The notes beneath the pieces were generated by a model. That model saw only the letters and a list, made by a program, of their open reading frames with translations, searched no databases and had not been told where the DNA came from. From Drosophila pseudoobscura (taxonomy: Eukaryota > Arthropoda > Insecta > Diptera > Drosophilidae), in NCBI RefSeq assembly GCF_009870125.1, contig NC_046683.1, positions 37,773,869-37,837,868 of the forward strand: 64,000 bases of DNA, read 5' to 3'. The translations under genes and the position numbers were made by a program. This document shows, piece after piece, positions 11,201-24,900 of the stretch. Each line of letters starts with the position of its first letter. The stretch's first letter is position 1.

Positions 11201-14077
11201 TCTGCTTCTAACAATCGTAATTTCTTTTCAATTTAGATTTTACATTTGCTCGGCTTTGCCATCCAAGAGGAACTTAGCGAGCACTACCCATTTCTCAGTT
11301 TCTATGAGCGCGCGCAGCAGTTTGGAATCCTCGACAAGTTGGACGAGCTAGCACGCTGCCCAAGGGTTAGTGCCCACGCTTTATATACTGCCTGCCTTGA
11401 ATGTCCTTTAATTTGATCTCATTTCGCCACAGTTGGAGGCACATCGTGACTTTGTGCTTTGGACCATTAAACGGTACAAGGATATGCAGGCCAAGCAGGC
11501 CCCAGCAGCAGCGGCCGGGCCCAGCGGCTCTCAGAAGAAGACTGCGGGCGAAGAGCCGCCGCTGACATCCGAGGAACAGGCACGCCAGGAGAAGGAGACC
11601 CGCGCCAAGCTGGCCGCCGAGCGTCGAGCCAAGATTATGGCCCAGATGCAGAGTGCCCAAAAGTCCTTTATGAAGTCGAACGCTGAGATGTTTGCCAACA
11701 GCGACCTGGAGCAGGATTCAATCTCAACAGGAGCCTCTAGTAGCCGGGGGGCGGCATCCTCCATGAGCAGCACCGCTATGGATTGGGAGGATATATCGGA
11801 TGAGAGCCTAGAGGAGCAGGGTGCGGCAGCTCTAGTGATAAAGCAGAACCCGGCCTGCCTGGGGCCAAACCGGGCCCACTACCAGTCGCAGGAGAACAGC
11901 TTCAAATGCATCCTGTGCTTCGAGAACTGTAGCATCAACCCGGACGGACCACCGCTCGTTAGCTCCGCGTTTGTGCAGACCTCACGCGTGATCCTGACTA
12001 CACCGAGCCACTACAAGGGCAAGTGCGGCATGCACGTGAGCTGCTGCGGCCACGTGATGCACTACCAGTGCTGGCAGGAGTACTACAGTAACGAGGAGTC
12101 TAAGGAGCAGCGTCGCCTCCACCGGAATCGTCTCGCCCTCAGCCAGGGCCACAACGTGGAGTTCCACTGTCCGTATTGCCGGGCCCTCAGCAATACTGTG
12201 CTCCCCGTCAGCGAGCCCCTGGTCGGACTTATTCCCGGCGGCCTTCCCGGAGTGCCGCCGGCTGTCAGCTCTGAGAGCTACTTGCCCCTGGACTGCTTCG
12301 TGGAGATCATGAGGACTCTTGCTGGGGAGCTATCGGCTCCAGCCGGTGACAACACCATGTGGCAGTATCCGAGCGTTCTGCGCAGGTCCAATGTAATTGG
12401 CGATCTGGCTCAGTTCGAGCGTAGTGTGCAGCTGATCGCGAAGCCGCAGCTGCACGCCACTTGTATGGAGGTGATGACCTCCTTCAACAAGGCGCTGCAA
12501 AATGCGATGATAAGCCAACAGCCGAACGCTGTCACAGAGGGCGGAGTGGGCGGCGAGGCCGAGAACCCGTACCTGGTCTTTGACACATGCAGCTACACAT
12601 TGGAGTCCCTTGAGATATACATGTACACTATGCGGAAGCCGCTCAAGGTGGAGATGCCCATGCGCCATCAGACGTGCACCACGAACCTGGTGCGCGCCTG
12701 CGCCCTCTACTCGAGTTGGGCTCCGCAGCGACCCGAACTGGCGTCCAAGCTGCTGGACACCATATTCAACCAGAAGGGAACCAGTGTCCTCGAATGGGAC
12801 TGCTTCCGCATGCTAGTCCAGCTAAGCTTTGGGGTCCTCAACCTCATGGTGAGGGAGAATGGTAAGTGTAATCCGAATCCAGTGCGTTGCATCGCTCTCT
12901 TTGTTGCTTGATTACTGATTCTTGATTTTCAATCTGTTGCATAGAACACACTTTTCTGCCCAGCGGCAGCATGTTCGATTTCTACATGCTGCAGACAATG
13001 TTCCTGGCCAATGTCACAAAGGCCGTCATCTGCTTTGACGTTGAGAAACAGCTGGACAGCCGGCGGGCCAAGGAGGAGGCTGGCAAGGCGCCAACTGAGC
13101 TCTCTCAGCTAGCATATGTGGAGCAGCTTCCCTCGAAGATCCAGGAGAATATGGTGGCGTTCTATCGTCGCTACAATGTGCCAGCCCGAATGCGCCAGCT
13201 GGTGCAGCAAAAGGAGGCGGAGGAGAAGCACAACCAGGGTCACAGCCAGAGTCAGAACCAAGAGCAGACTGTGGTAATCCCATGCGAGCTGCAGCACCTG
13301 GCCTTGATGCTGGAGTATGTACAGTGTCAGATGAGAGCATTCTTGCGATGCGCCTGCCTCTTCTACCGCTGCCTGACCGATGTTGAGTTCCCCGACACGT
13401 TCCCCACAGAACAACCGGATAGATTTGACCTGATGTGCCAGTACCTGGGTCTGGATGCTGACATGGGCGTATATTTCGATATGGAGACAGTCTATGCCAC
13501 CGTGATGCACAACTTTGCCGCGCATCCGCACATCCTGCGCCAGGCCGAGCAGTGCAGTTTACGCTATGGAGATCCCGTGGAGGTGTTACCATGTCTGCGT
13601 CCCCTGCCGGAGCTGAAGCCGCTCTTTGAGGACTACAGCGATCTGATCAACAGCGTATCGGACATTTTCTGTCCCAACAACGAGCGCGAGGAAATGAAGA
13701 CCCCTACGATGTGCCTGATCTGTGGCAAAGTGCTTTGTGGACAGTCGTACTGCTGTCAGCCAGAGCTGGGAAAGATGTCGGTGGGGGCCTGCACCCATCA
13801 TGCCCACAGCTGCGGCGCCGAGGTCGGCATATTTCTACGCATACGGGACTGCCAGGTTGTCTATCTAGGCCGTGGCAAGGGCTGCTATGTCCAGCCACCG
13901 TATCTGGACGAGTATGGGGAGACGGATCAGGGCCTAAGGCGCGGCAATCCATTGCGCCTCAGCCAGTATGCCTATCGCCGCATCTTTATGCAGTGGTTGG
14001 GTCACAAGCTGCACGAGGAAATTGCTCGACTCAATGATAATGCCAACGTGGCTGTAACGCAATGGCATCACATGTAG
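5229..14077 (+). CDS. Ubr1: E3 ubiquitin-protein ligase UBR1 (N-recognin)
   Basis: UBR1 recognises destabilising N-terminal residues and polyubiquitylates the substrate for proteasomal degradation in the cytosol and nucleus. Seven exons keep phase throughout: 5229-5403, 8395-8729, 8806-10979, 11058-11169, 11237-11365, 11433-12861 and 12945-14077, giving 1828 residues, as expected for the family. The UBR box (about residues 102-170) has the full Cys/His set, including CRECGMDPTC and CCDCGDNEAWK. A ClpS-like type-2 degron domain follows at about 234-275 (YNDESHTFDQVIQ). An Ala/Glu/Lys-rich linker precedes the RING-H2 (about 1134-1222: CILCFENC, CCGHVMHYQCW, CPYC). The C-terminal UAIN Zn region runs from about 1704 to the end (CLICGKVLCG, HHAHSCGAEVGIFL, YLDEYGETDQGLRRG). 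The ATG at 5229 starts a conserved acidic N-terminus. No catalytic or Zn residue appears lost. Ubr3 and Poe are excluded by domain layout. Confidence 0.96.
5404..8394 (+). other. Ubr1: Ubr1 intron 1 (2991 bases)
   Basis: Donor ACAG|GTGAGA and acceptor TTATTTTTAG join ELDT to VKCMFKEAL through a split Val codon. No exon was found inside. The intron holds many ATGTACATATGTA strings (about 6545-6720, 7310-7330, 7585-7640, 8118-8142), a DINE-1-type copy (6745-7158) and a short DINE-1 end fragment near 8165-8200 (CTATACCCGATACTCG). It is a plausible place for regulatory DNA, but nothing else can be named. Confidence 0.8.
6745..7158 (+). mobile_element. DINE-1-type non-autonomous Helitron copy (5' end missing)
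   Basis: The order of landmarks matches the other copies in this window: a GA-rich block (6805-6842), GATCCGATCCAGATTCGGCAA, CTTTCGTCCTTCGTGGGGG, the GCTCTAGCTCTTATAGTCTCTGAG core, a GACGGACGGACGG microsatellite at about 7053, and a decayed GAGTACCAGGTATTAAAAA right end. The left TATACCCGATACTC end is not recognisable. It sits inside Ubr1 intron 1. Confidence 0.75.
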
Positions 14078-16800
14078 TCCGAACGAAGAGCGAGAAGTAG
14101 TAGTTCAGCTTCGGAACGAAAGGGGAAGAACTGGAGCTGGAGCTGAACATGAAGCTGTAGGAGATCGAGAGCAAGAGCGATGGCAATGGCGACAGTCAAT
14201 GTGATTATTACGTACTAACATTAGGAGAGCATATTTATACGTCTAAGCATTTTACAAGTTATCCTTTGGAAAGGAAACAGATCCCCCTTCCCCACCCCAC
14301 GCCCACCCTCACATATACACACACACACACACACACACCTCAACACGTTGAGTACTAAAACGAAAAACCAAAAGAAACCTAAACCTAAATTCGAACTAAA
14401 ACTACAATCCTTACACACGTCCAGCTTCAACTTTGTAAAATCGTCTTGCGTTCTCTTACACTATTACACATAAAAACTTGATTAAATTTTTTTTTGAGCT
14501 AACATTAGAAAACTTCTTGATAGTTTGTGTAGTAGACCGAATTTCGAGGACCTTCTCTAGTTATATATATATATAATATACATATACTACACTTAAAAAA
14601 AAACTAGGCTAGATTTTGCCAGCACCTTCAAGGACTATACACGAGACTATACATGTGACCCCCACAGCAGATAAGAGTAACTGAAAAGAAAGAAAGAAAA
14701 TATAACAAATGAGCACTCTGTGTTTCTTTGATTATCTGATTGATAATTTGATCTATAGTCTGTTCCATGACCACGGCCATGTCATCAGCAACTCCCCAAG
14801 TCTGTGTACATAGAAATCTCTGAATTCTTTTCCAAATCCCCACAATTATTGACACTTAGCAGGGAAGCAGCAGGGCTATGTGCAGTCTTGAAAAGAAGGC
14901 GGTAGCGTAACCTAACCCGAAGATATACATACATACATATGTGTATTCATCAATCCAAATAGCCGGGTAGGTTGCCGGGTCGCACTTCCATCCGAAGAAC
15001 ACTGACACCCGTAAGACGTTGACACACATATTGGCACACCTTAAACTCAACTTTGCACACTTCCGAACAATATGTATTCTCCTTCCACTCCACTCGGCAA
15101 ACCTTTAACGACAAGAAGATGACTTCAAACATACTAAAGTTAGTCAAATTTCATGTTTCTTTATCAGAATATACTTAACACCTCCATATGGTAACTATCT
15201 ATGGATAGATATACATATGTATGCAAACATACACAAACATGTTTCTATCTATATATTGTATAACAACAACAACAAAATCGATTTATGTAAAGTTCAAGCC
15301 AAATATTGTTGCGAAACAAAATCTGACAAATAGAAACTGGAAGAAACCAACAAACTTGAAATAAAATGCAGTTTGAAAATATTTTTTATTGAATCTGCAA
15401 CGAGCACTGCCCAATGAGACGACGGCTCGTCGCACAGCACCTCGTGCTGCTGCTGGAGAGCGCAGAGTCGGTCAGTAGCGACTACTTCTACTTACAGAAT
15501 ATGCCATGCAAATTAAGAGAACATTTGCCATGTGCACTTCGAAAATAAATTCATCTTTTGTACCGGCCAGTAGGATTGTGTGGAGGATCCCTGTATTTTA
15601 ATGAAGTCAATCACTTTGGTAGGACTTATTTCCCAAATCCGGTTGTTCTCACAAACTTGAAGACTCTTTAATAGATCGCAGAATATTCATTCTGTGTCCT
15701 GCTCCATTGCACAGAATCTACAGCAGTCTATATTTACTAATTTCTCTTTCTTGAGGGGACATTTCAGGTGAAAGTCTTCTGTAATATCATCGTCTAAGTT
15801 CGAATGTCGTCTTTATTCAAGTTGAGAAGTCGCATTGAGAGCTTCTTCTCCAGGAGGAGAAACTTCTTGGCATGGCTTTGGCCTTTACTGACAATTCTGT
15901 GCTTGAGTTTCTTTTATTCGTGTCATTTCCAGATCATTTTTTCGGTTCAGAGCTCCAGAAGGAGATATCAAGTTTCTGAAGCTCAGAGCGTATGATGAGC
16001 TTTTTTGTCAGCATTAAGTTATTTACAAGTGCATCAAAAAAGAAAAGGGAAAACAGCTTTTATTATTCCTGGATAAGCTTTTCCGGACTAGCACCTGGCT
16101 CCAGAAGGGCAGGAGGGGAACACAGTGGCTCGCCACATTTCTTTGGTTGGGTCTTCGACTCACAACAGACCCAGATCTGTCTAGCTGTTCCAAAGATTCT
16201 GAGACTCCAAGGAAATTTGGTGTCCCAGGAAAGGAGAATCCAACCTTAACTCGGCGACCTCAAAGTGGGGGCTATTGAGTAGTTTTTGAAAAAGAACTGA
16301 ATTGTTTTGTTTCGAGAGCGAGCTTTGAGGTACTAAAAGGAAGTTAACGAGAGCCTAACCAAAAGGGCGAAAAGAGAAGACCCAAAAAGAAGTGTGTTGA
16401 TTTCGTTTTGCCTTTGTGTTACTCAATCTTGAGGCTCGATTGGAGTTTCCTTTTCAGATCCGGATTTCATCGAGAAAGCGCTTTCGTGGATATGCGGCCA
16501 AGTGATATTGGCTAAATCAAATGTTAAATGTTAAAAGTTAAAGAAAACAAATTCATTTGGTTTTGTTTTTCGACTTAAAGCCCGCTGAGGGGCAAAGCAA
16601 ACTGAGCAAAGTGTAATCCACTCACGAAGAAAAGGAGAGAGAGATAAGCACTCAAATTATTCCCCCTATTGTTTTTCCGTTTTCTTCCTCCCTTCACGGT
16701 CTTGCTCGTTGACTCTATGCATGCACCTAAAGAAATTAATTGTGCGTCTTATTTATTATTAGTCATTATCCAGTTCGTTAGTCTTTAAAGCCCTTCTTTT
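14078..16800. other. Ubr1 3' UTR and Ubr1-RhoGAP15B intergenic DNA
   Basis: An AATAAA at 15360-15365 is a possible Ubr1 poly(A) signal about 1.3 kb after the stop; other A/T-rich options exist. A (CA)n run is at 14318-14338. From 15540 to 16260 the base composition becomes coding-like and short open frames occur, but I recognise no family, and a decayed transposon is possible. No convincing gene is present. Confidence 0.5.
15360..15365 (+). terminator. Ubr1: Possible Ubr1 poly(A) signal AATAAA
   Basis: This is a canonical AATAAA hexamer on the Ubr1 strand in an A/T-rich setting, about 1.3 kb beyond the stop. Transcript 3' ends would be needed to confirm it. Confidence 0.4.
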
Positions 16801-17806
16801 TATACCCGATACTCAAAATGAGTATTGGGATTTATTAGATTTGTGGTGAAAATGGATGTGCGTAACGTCCAGCCGAGTCGGTTGAGCCCTGTCTGTCTGT
16901 CCGTCCCTATCAGCGCCTAGTGCGCAAAGACTATAAGAGCTAGAGCAACGACATTTTATATCCAGCCTTCTGTGATATGTCACTGTTACAAGAATATTTC
17001 AGAACTTTGCCCCACCCCTTTCCGCCCCCACAAAGAGCGCAAATCTGTGGCATCCACAATTTTAAAGATACGAGAAAACAGAAAACGCCGAATCGTGGAG
17101 GATGGTTATATCTTCGAGAGTGTAAAATCTGAACTAGATCGTATAATTATTATAGCTAGAATCAAGAAAACAAATTTATTCTTTCTCGCTCTGTCTCTCT
17201 CTAACACACACGTATCATAGACGGCTTTTCTTAGACTATTTTAGAGACTATAAAAGCTAGAGCAACCAAATTTGGTATCCACACTCCTGTGATATCGGAC
17301 CTTGACCGTTTCGTGTAAAAATTTCGCCACACCCCCTTCCGCCCCCGCAAAGACCCCAAATCTCGGGCATCCACAAATCTCAGAGACTATTAAGGCTAGA
17401 GTATCACTATAACTATCACTATAAAACGTATATCTCAGAATTTCGCCCCACCCCCTTCCGCTCCCACAACGAACGAAAATCTGTTGCATCCACAATATTG
17501 CAGATTCGAGGAAACTAAAAATCACATCGCACAATCATAGGGAATGACCATATCTATCTGGTTGCTGAATCTGGATCAGATCGGATCATTTTTATAGCCA
17601 AAAGGAACAAATCAATACGCATCGCCCGACGACATGTTTTAGACATGTTCATACTGATTTTCTGTCTCTCTCGCACGAACTCTTTGTCGTGTCGTTTAAT
17701 ATTAGCGGCGTCTGACGGAGGAAAGCCAAGGAAAGCTGACTAAGAATCGGGCATTAATGTAGAGTTGCGGTCTCCGCAGCAACTTACAACGTTCCCCCTC
17801 GTTTTT
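16801..17806 (-). mobile_element. DINE-1-type Helitron copy, internally amplified
   Basis: In reverse orientation the element starts at its 3' end (TATACCCGATACTCAAAATGAGTATTGGG), then shows the CTGTCTGTCTGTCCGTCC microsatellite and the ACTATAAGAGCTAGAGCAAC core. It ends with the hairpin GTTGCGGTCTCCGCAGCAAC (17764-17783) and CGTTCCCCCTCGTTTTT. The core unit, which runs from an ACTATaARrGCTAGAG motif to the CCACCCCcTTCCGC-type and GGCATCCACAA segments, recurs near 16930, 17245 and 17390. It has therefore been duplicated within the element. No coding capacity was seen. Confidence 0.8.
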
Positions 17807-18959
17807 GCTTAGTCTTAAGTTAGATTCGCTCCTATATTGTAGGTCAATAAATTTTATAATGTTGTGAATTCAAAGTGGATTGCCTTCAGCTAGCCGAATG
17901 TCCCTGAAGATCCCATAGGTACGCAAAGGGGTCATTCCGTTTATGTTCACTCGCGATCTAGGAATGACGAAGAAAGGGAGGGTCAATGAGACCTGCGGCG
18001 TGGGGAAGCTTTCCGAAACAAGGCGAAGAAAGCACAAGCGGGAGTTACGCGTCGATGCAATTTTAGATCCTTCATGAATCTCGTCGTAGCATGCATATTT
18101 AATAATTTTAATAATAATATAGGATAGGCAACCAACGAGAGGATGGCAAGATCACCAATCCAAATTGCCGAGGATCCCAGCCGGGAATAACAGTGTGCGC
18201 CCTTCTCCCATTCCCCAAAATCTCGTCTGAATCGTTACAACTATGTTCACATACTTTTCTAAAATCATTAATAATTTATTTCTAAGAAAATGAACGGATT
18301 AATGAACAGTATATTCCGTATTCTATTTATTTCCATTGAACATTTTCTTTTCTGGATTGTGTTGATTCTAAAAAGAATGGGTACAAAATATTTGTATGTA
18401 CTGTATTTAATCGCAGACCCCATTAAAACAAGTATATATATAAATATTTAAAAAATGATATTAAAAATATGAAAATATTGCCTTTTTGGCTTTATGTAGC
18501 CGACAGTTAATTCCTCAAGTCAGAAAGTAATTTCGATACTTAGAGTGTATCGAACGGCCCTTGAGGGATCTAGCTGGTCTGATCCGGTAGTTACACACAC
18601 ATGCATTGACGACAAATGGCATACACTCAGTTATACATACATATGCAAAGAAGTAAAAATAATGTTTTTATGGTAATGTACAATTTTGGTTTTAGGCGAT
18701 TATGATTATGTACAGATAATGTGGATCATTAGTATGATAGTATTATTTACTATGTAGATTGTTTGCCAAGCTATTCGACATATTATGTTTAGGAAAAAAA
18801 AACTTCGAAAAGTTAGTGGGCGGGGTGGAACGATGGTGAAAATCGGATCATAAATTAATCATATTTCATATAAATTCAGAGTATCTATGTATGTACATAA
18901 TAGCTAAAGAAATGCAACAGAGAGACAAAAATATGGTTTAGGGCTGATCAGATCATCCT
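17807..18959. other. Intergenic region downstream of RhoGAP15B
   Basis: This is AT-rich, stop-filled sequence between the DINE-1 element and the RhoGAP15B stop codon. The part near 18960 is probably RhoGAP15B 3' UTR. The segment at 17830-18240 has a different, more GC-mixed composition and could be an old LTR or transposon piece, but no ends or protein motifs are recognised. Confidence 0.4.
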
Positions 18960-21900
18960 TTACTTGAGGATGATCTCAGCTGGTGGTAAAATATTGTCAC
19001 CGTAGAGGCAATACCAGATGCTCGAATACCAAATAGTACGATCCACCCACTCGCTGCCGGCCAGAACATGGCCAATGTAGGGAGCATCTCGCGATCTGCA
19101 ATGGAGAGATGAAAGTCTTAGAAATCACCTTGCTCTGATGATATCAGTTTTAGACTCAAACCTCATTATCTGTGCCTGGGTGCGCTCGACAAAAGTGATG
19201 GCCCAGCTCCATGGAAAGTCTCGTTTGCGCTCACAGCCCACATACGCCGTACAGCTCTGCAGAAATATCTCCCTGATAATAGTTGTCTTGTCGTTTTTGT
19301 CCTTCTTGGAAATAACAATCTTGCCGTCGCGCAGCTCGCACTGTAGAGATTTGAACGTCTTGGTGCGATTGTCGGCGAAGCGCAGCTCCTTGCCGGGCGT
19401 CACCGTGGCCAGATTCTTGATCGCCCGCTGTATTTCGCGCAGCATCTCCATGGGCCGCACCATCAGATAGTTGTGCTTGCGATCTTCCTCCGGCCAGTAC
19501 GACCAGTTAAGGATCACGTCGAACACTTTTGTGTCATGGTGCAGGGGCCGCTCCAGGCTGCCGTTCAGTATCACCTCGTAGAGCGTCAGCTGATGGGTTG
19601 GTAGTTGCATTTTGACGGAATATTCCCGACACAGCTCGTAGGCGGTTTTGGTGGGTGAAATCGTGGCATTCACCTGCATCTTTTCCTGAACGGATAGAGC
19701 GATTAGATCATTACATACTGAAGTGATCAATCATAACTGATGGCAAACCTCTGTGATGTTGTCTGGATTCGGATTCAGGCTGATCCAGATCTTTATGTCC
19801 CCCGACTGCTTGACCGCATCTTTGAGCGTCTCGGCGGCAGCGTAATACTTTTGCAGGCATGCCAGCATGGCCTGCTCCCGTTTCTGCATTGAATAAAATA
19901 TAACATAGTTGTAAAGAATGAGCGGGAACGTTGTGATATACCCGATACTCAGTCAGAAGGTGTGTTGCTCTCTGCTCCCTTCTGCCAGATCGCTCACACT
20001 GCACGAGGAAGGGTGTGTGGGAGGGAGAATGAGAGAGCTCGTAGCTGGGCGTAGCGTACATTTGTTCCTTAGGGCTATAATAACGACCCGATCTGATCTA
20101 GATTCGGCAATCTTCTATGATTTGCTATGATTCAACGTTTTCCTGTATCTTTAAAATTATGGATGCCACAGACTTTCGTGGTTTGTGACTGCAGAAGGGG
20201 GCGGGGCAAAATTTTGATATCACAGTCACATACAGTCTGGTTGCTCTAGCTTAATAGTCTTTGAGATCTAGGCGCTCATCGGGAGGGACACACGGACGGA
20301 CGGACAGACATACTTGGCTCAATCGACTGGGCCATTGATGCTGATCAAGAATATATATACTTTATGGCTTCGGAAACGCTTCCATCTGGGTCACACACAC
20401 ATCCACTTTTACCACATACTCCTATACTCCTGTACTCTTCTTGAGTATCTGGTATAAAAACATTCATAGATTCAAAGTAAGGTAGCGTTCAACTTACAAT
20501 TTCATCGGCACTGACGGGGAATAGGTTCTTGTACAGAAGAATGAGATCGCTGAGAACATCGGCCTCTTTCTGAGAGTAGATTAGCTCATCGCTCTATTGG
20601 AGAAGCCGGAAACATACAGATAATCATGCACATAATCCTAAATATAGTAGCCAAGGTTTGACAGGGGACCCACCTTCTTGGCCAGCAGCGTTGGGCCCCA
20701 GATCATGGTTAGATTCTGAACGCTCATCTTGTTCTTGGTCTGCTGCGAGCTAATGAACACAAGGTGGCCCACGATCCGGCGCAAGGTCTCATGCTCGATG
20801 GGCGAGAGGCGAGCGAGGAGCTCACGATAGATGGGAATCTTCTCGGCGGCCAAATTCAGCTCGGTGACGAAGACGAAGCTGTCGGTTAGCTTGCCCAGGA
20901 GGCGCTCGGGCAGGTCCCTCATGAACCGCTTGAGGACATTGGCTACATCGTGCTCATTGTACTCGTTTCGGGTGATCTCCACATTGAAGGCATCCGCTCG
21001 GAAGGCGCTCATCAGCTTGTGCATGGAGTTCTCCGAGCCTGATTTGCGATAGATCCCCTCCGACATGGACCCGTGGATGTACACAAAGTTAATGCACTTA
21101 TCCACTATCACGGGTACATCGTACCGCGTCAACTGCTGATCCCCCAGCGAAAAGCCGTTGTTGTGTGCCACTTCCCGAATGATGTGACGCCAGATCTTTG
21201 TCTCTCGTGCCGAGCTCATGATCATGTAGACAGCATACGGCGGACAGTCAATCATCAGCATTGGCCCGATCCCCACGTGCAGGTTGTCGATGGACTCGTC
21301 ACTCTCCTTGAGCACTATTTTAGAGGGATAGAGATGCAATTAAATGTTATTTTATAGCTCTTACATAGCTCTTATATAGCATGCATACCTATGCATCGCG
21401 CCTTGCGCAAGTCCATTTTTTCCACATTCCCAGTGGCCTCGCACACGAAGATGAGACGTCGCTGGCTCTTGCGAAGCACCAACCAGGTGCCACTCCACTC
21501 TGACGTGATGGAGTTCTGAAACGGAACGGAACGGAATGCAACGCATTAGGCATGGGGTCTCAGGGAGGAGCTTAACGCTTCACCCACCTTTAGGTAGCAC
21601 CAACCCGCGCGGTAATAGTGGCATGTGTACTTGACAGGCATACTGTTGGTGAGACTCTCAAGGATCTTCTGCATCCAGACGCCCCTCTCGGACTCCTTGC
21701 CCACGCCATACAGATGGGAAACCCGCTGCTGCTTGACGTTCCCTGACGAGCTGCTGGTCATCACCAGATTGGGATTCGAGGACATGCTGTCGCTTGCTCC
21801 GTTGCCGTTGCCTCCGTTTTTCGGCTGCGATGTCGTGATCTCGAAGCAGTAAAAGTGGGTCGCCGTGTCCGTGACGCGATTGTTGCTGACGCACTGCAGC

Positions 21901-24900
21901 GTGGTTATGGTGTCCAACGGTATCGACTCCCTTGGAGTCTTCATCTCCTGGTCCAGAAATGTCTGGAACTGGCGGTCCCTGAGTATGGCCTTTCGGTTCT
22001 GCATCTCCTTGAGTATATCTTCGACCACGCCCGAGGGGAACCGCACAAGGGGACCTTCGTAGCGCACCAGAAGCGCCGACAGACTGGGCCGGGGGACCAT
22101 CTGCAGGGCCACCTTCACCTCCGACTGCCTCTGGGCCCCCGCCTTAAAGCTAGAGCGCCTCTTCATCACATCCATGCGCAGCTTGACGCTCGAGAAGGTG
22201 GTTATCGTCTTCCGCAGACGAGAGCTAAGCGTAGAACGAGACTCGCTATTGACAGGGGCGGTCTGTCCGCTGGTTCCTGTTCCTCCAATGGCTTCCAGGT
22301 AGGTGGGTGGGCTGTCGCCTTCGATTGGTAGTGCTGGCTTTGTGCTGCTGCTGGACGTGGAGGTGACTGTGGCTGTGGGTGTGGGTGTGACGGTAGAACC
22401 GTCTGCCACAAACCAATTGGTGCGATTTCTTGAGGCGCTGGCCAAGTCCACCATGGATCTGTTGGCGGCCCCCTCGGGTATCTTGCTCAGATAGGGCCTG
22501 GCACGTGCCTCCAACTGCTCCTGCTCGCGGTCCAGCATATGCTCCAGGCTGTCGTTCAGCAGCTGCGCATTTTGGTGCACGATCTGGGGCTGGCGACCAC
22601 TTGTCGTGGCCGCACATCCACTAGGCGGATCCTCCTCGGAGGTGCACATGCTGACATCGTCCTGATCCCGCTCTTGTTTCACAGTGCCGTAGGTGTCCTC
22701 CTCCAGTAGGTGCTCGAGCAGTAGCAGCTCGTTGCTCTTGTTGGAACGCTCCAGCGTCGAGCACTTGCTGCTCATTAATGGATCGAACTCCTCGATCAGC
22801 TCCTGGGGCGCGCACCATCCACCGACGGCTCCGTCGTTGCTGTCCAGCTCCCCATCTTCGCTGATGCAGGCCAGCTCTTGCTGCTGCTGGTTCTGCTGCT
22901 GCTGCTGGTTGGGGGTCAACAAGTTGCAGCCGCGACTGCTCCCCGCGGTGGCCATCTCGAAGAGCTTTCCGTAGGTGGCTTCCTGGTTGGCATAGACAGG
23001 TTCCCGGGAGGAGTCTTCTTCCTGCACCGCTTCTCCCTGCTGCGAAGCGACATCCTCGCCGTAGAACTGCCAGGAATCGCTACGCTCTGGCTTTGGGGCC
23101 CTCGCCTCTTCGGCGGCAATCTGGGCGCAGATTAGCAGCGATTCCTCTCGCTCCGCTACCGCCGCTGCCTGATTCAGTTCCTTCAGCTCGGCGGAGTCCA
23201 CGGGGGGACGTCGCAACTCGATGTGCTCGTAGTTCTTGCGACGCTTCTGCCGCACGGGCGGCTGCAGTGCGTCCAGCCGGAACCGCTCTGGCTGTTGGGA
23301 GAGGCGCGGCGGAGGGAACGCGGGCATTGGCAGGGACGATGGCGGAGACGACGTCGTTGCGTCATCTCCGCGGATCGGGGGACGCTGCTGCGTCCGTAGC
23401 TGGACCTGCTCCTGAGAGAGATTCTTGGCCAGCGGGGGAGGTGGGGAGGGACGTGCCCTCAGTGCCTCATCGTAGCTGGGGGGCTTGCCCTGCACCTTGG
23501 GCACCTCATAACAGCCGTCATCATCCCCGGCACCGTCCCCCCCAGCTGGCACCTCTTGATCCTTAACTTTGACCTTGGCAGTGACCTTTGCCTCATCCCG
23601 GAGATCGGTGAATCCTCCGCCGACGACATTCCGGTTCAGGGGACTGGAGAACTGTATCGCATTGAAGACATCCGTGTTGGGCATGGTCTGCCGTCGCTCA
23701 AGGTCAAACTCTCCCACGGAGCTTTCTCCACCCTCCGCGTCTCTGTCCCCATGGCCTCCTCTGCCCCCCAAGGTGAAGTTCGACCCGAATCGCCTGCTGG
23801 CATTCTTCAGACGGCTGCCAGCGTCAGCGCTGAGATTGCTGATCGCCTCCGTGGAGCTCCTTAGGTTCCTGTCCAGACGCTTCTTGGCACCCTTGGCCTT
23901 GAACGTGATCCGTTCGCCAATGGCCTCGCCCAGCAGTTTCGAGGTGGTGCCCAAGGATCGCAGAAGATTCCTGAATTCATTTGAGGCAACATGAAATCGA
24001 GGGAGAGAGAGAGAGAGAGAGTTAGTTTTGCTTGTGGCAGAGAGAGTTCGTCCCATTCCCATTTGGTAAGTAAATGAAATCCAAGTATTACGTACGTATA
24101 CTAGTGCAATGTGTGTGCGTGTTAGATCTAATACTACGTGAATAGGAGTATCGGGAACACTTATTGGGCTAGGGCTAGGCCTAGGCCCATGATGGGAATG
24201 GGAGTGCTGGGAAGAGAAATGCGCTGGGTCCAAGAACTTCCCTCAGATGAATCAGCCGTCTCAATGCGCACATCTGTATATTGTATTCTACAGGTATTCG
24301 TTTCAAATATATAGATGTATGAGCTTAATCTTACTTTAATGCTACATATGTATGTATGTATTATGTATGTAAACATCGGCGCACCGAAGTTTGCTCAGAG
24401 GTAAGGCTATGCATCGGCGGTGTAGATAAATCGGATGATTTGCCAAGGACCCTCGCAGATAGCCTTCTCCTCCGGTTGCCATTGAGCTCGAGCTGTAAGA
24501 AAGCGCTTCAATAATCGCACATCATGCCACGGAAACTTCACTCTATTTATAGACGTCTCCTTGATCTCTATAGATCTTGAAACGTAGCGACGCGTCGGGT
24601 CTGACAGGTTATTTTCAGGGGCAGATCTGACAGAAACCACTCGATCTTGATTTGCTGAGCGTCGGAGGTCCCACACAGTTCCGGGACAACACATAGCCAC
24701 AGTTCCGCCGGTGCGCAGAACAACAGGAAGCGTACATATTCTCATTCCCATTTTAGGTGTATCCATTCCAAAATAGTATTGCACAGACGATCAAGGTGAT
24801 CATCAAGAACATCTCTGAAGACTTAGAAAGACTACAGCCGAGTGCCTATGTATGATAGCATTAAGAAGAAAGGAAGGCTAGCTAAAGGGTCTACTAAAGA

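Noticed and set aside
17830..18240. Possible LTR
   Set aside because: No paired copy, TG...CA ends, primer-binding site or target duplication was found.
21546..24233. Start of a separate protein at 24233 on the minus strand
   Set aside because: The part above 23971 lies before a good acceptor and encodes (GA)n-derived low complexity; the exon joins in phase to 26431.
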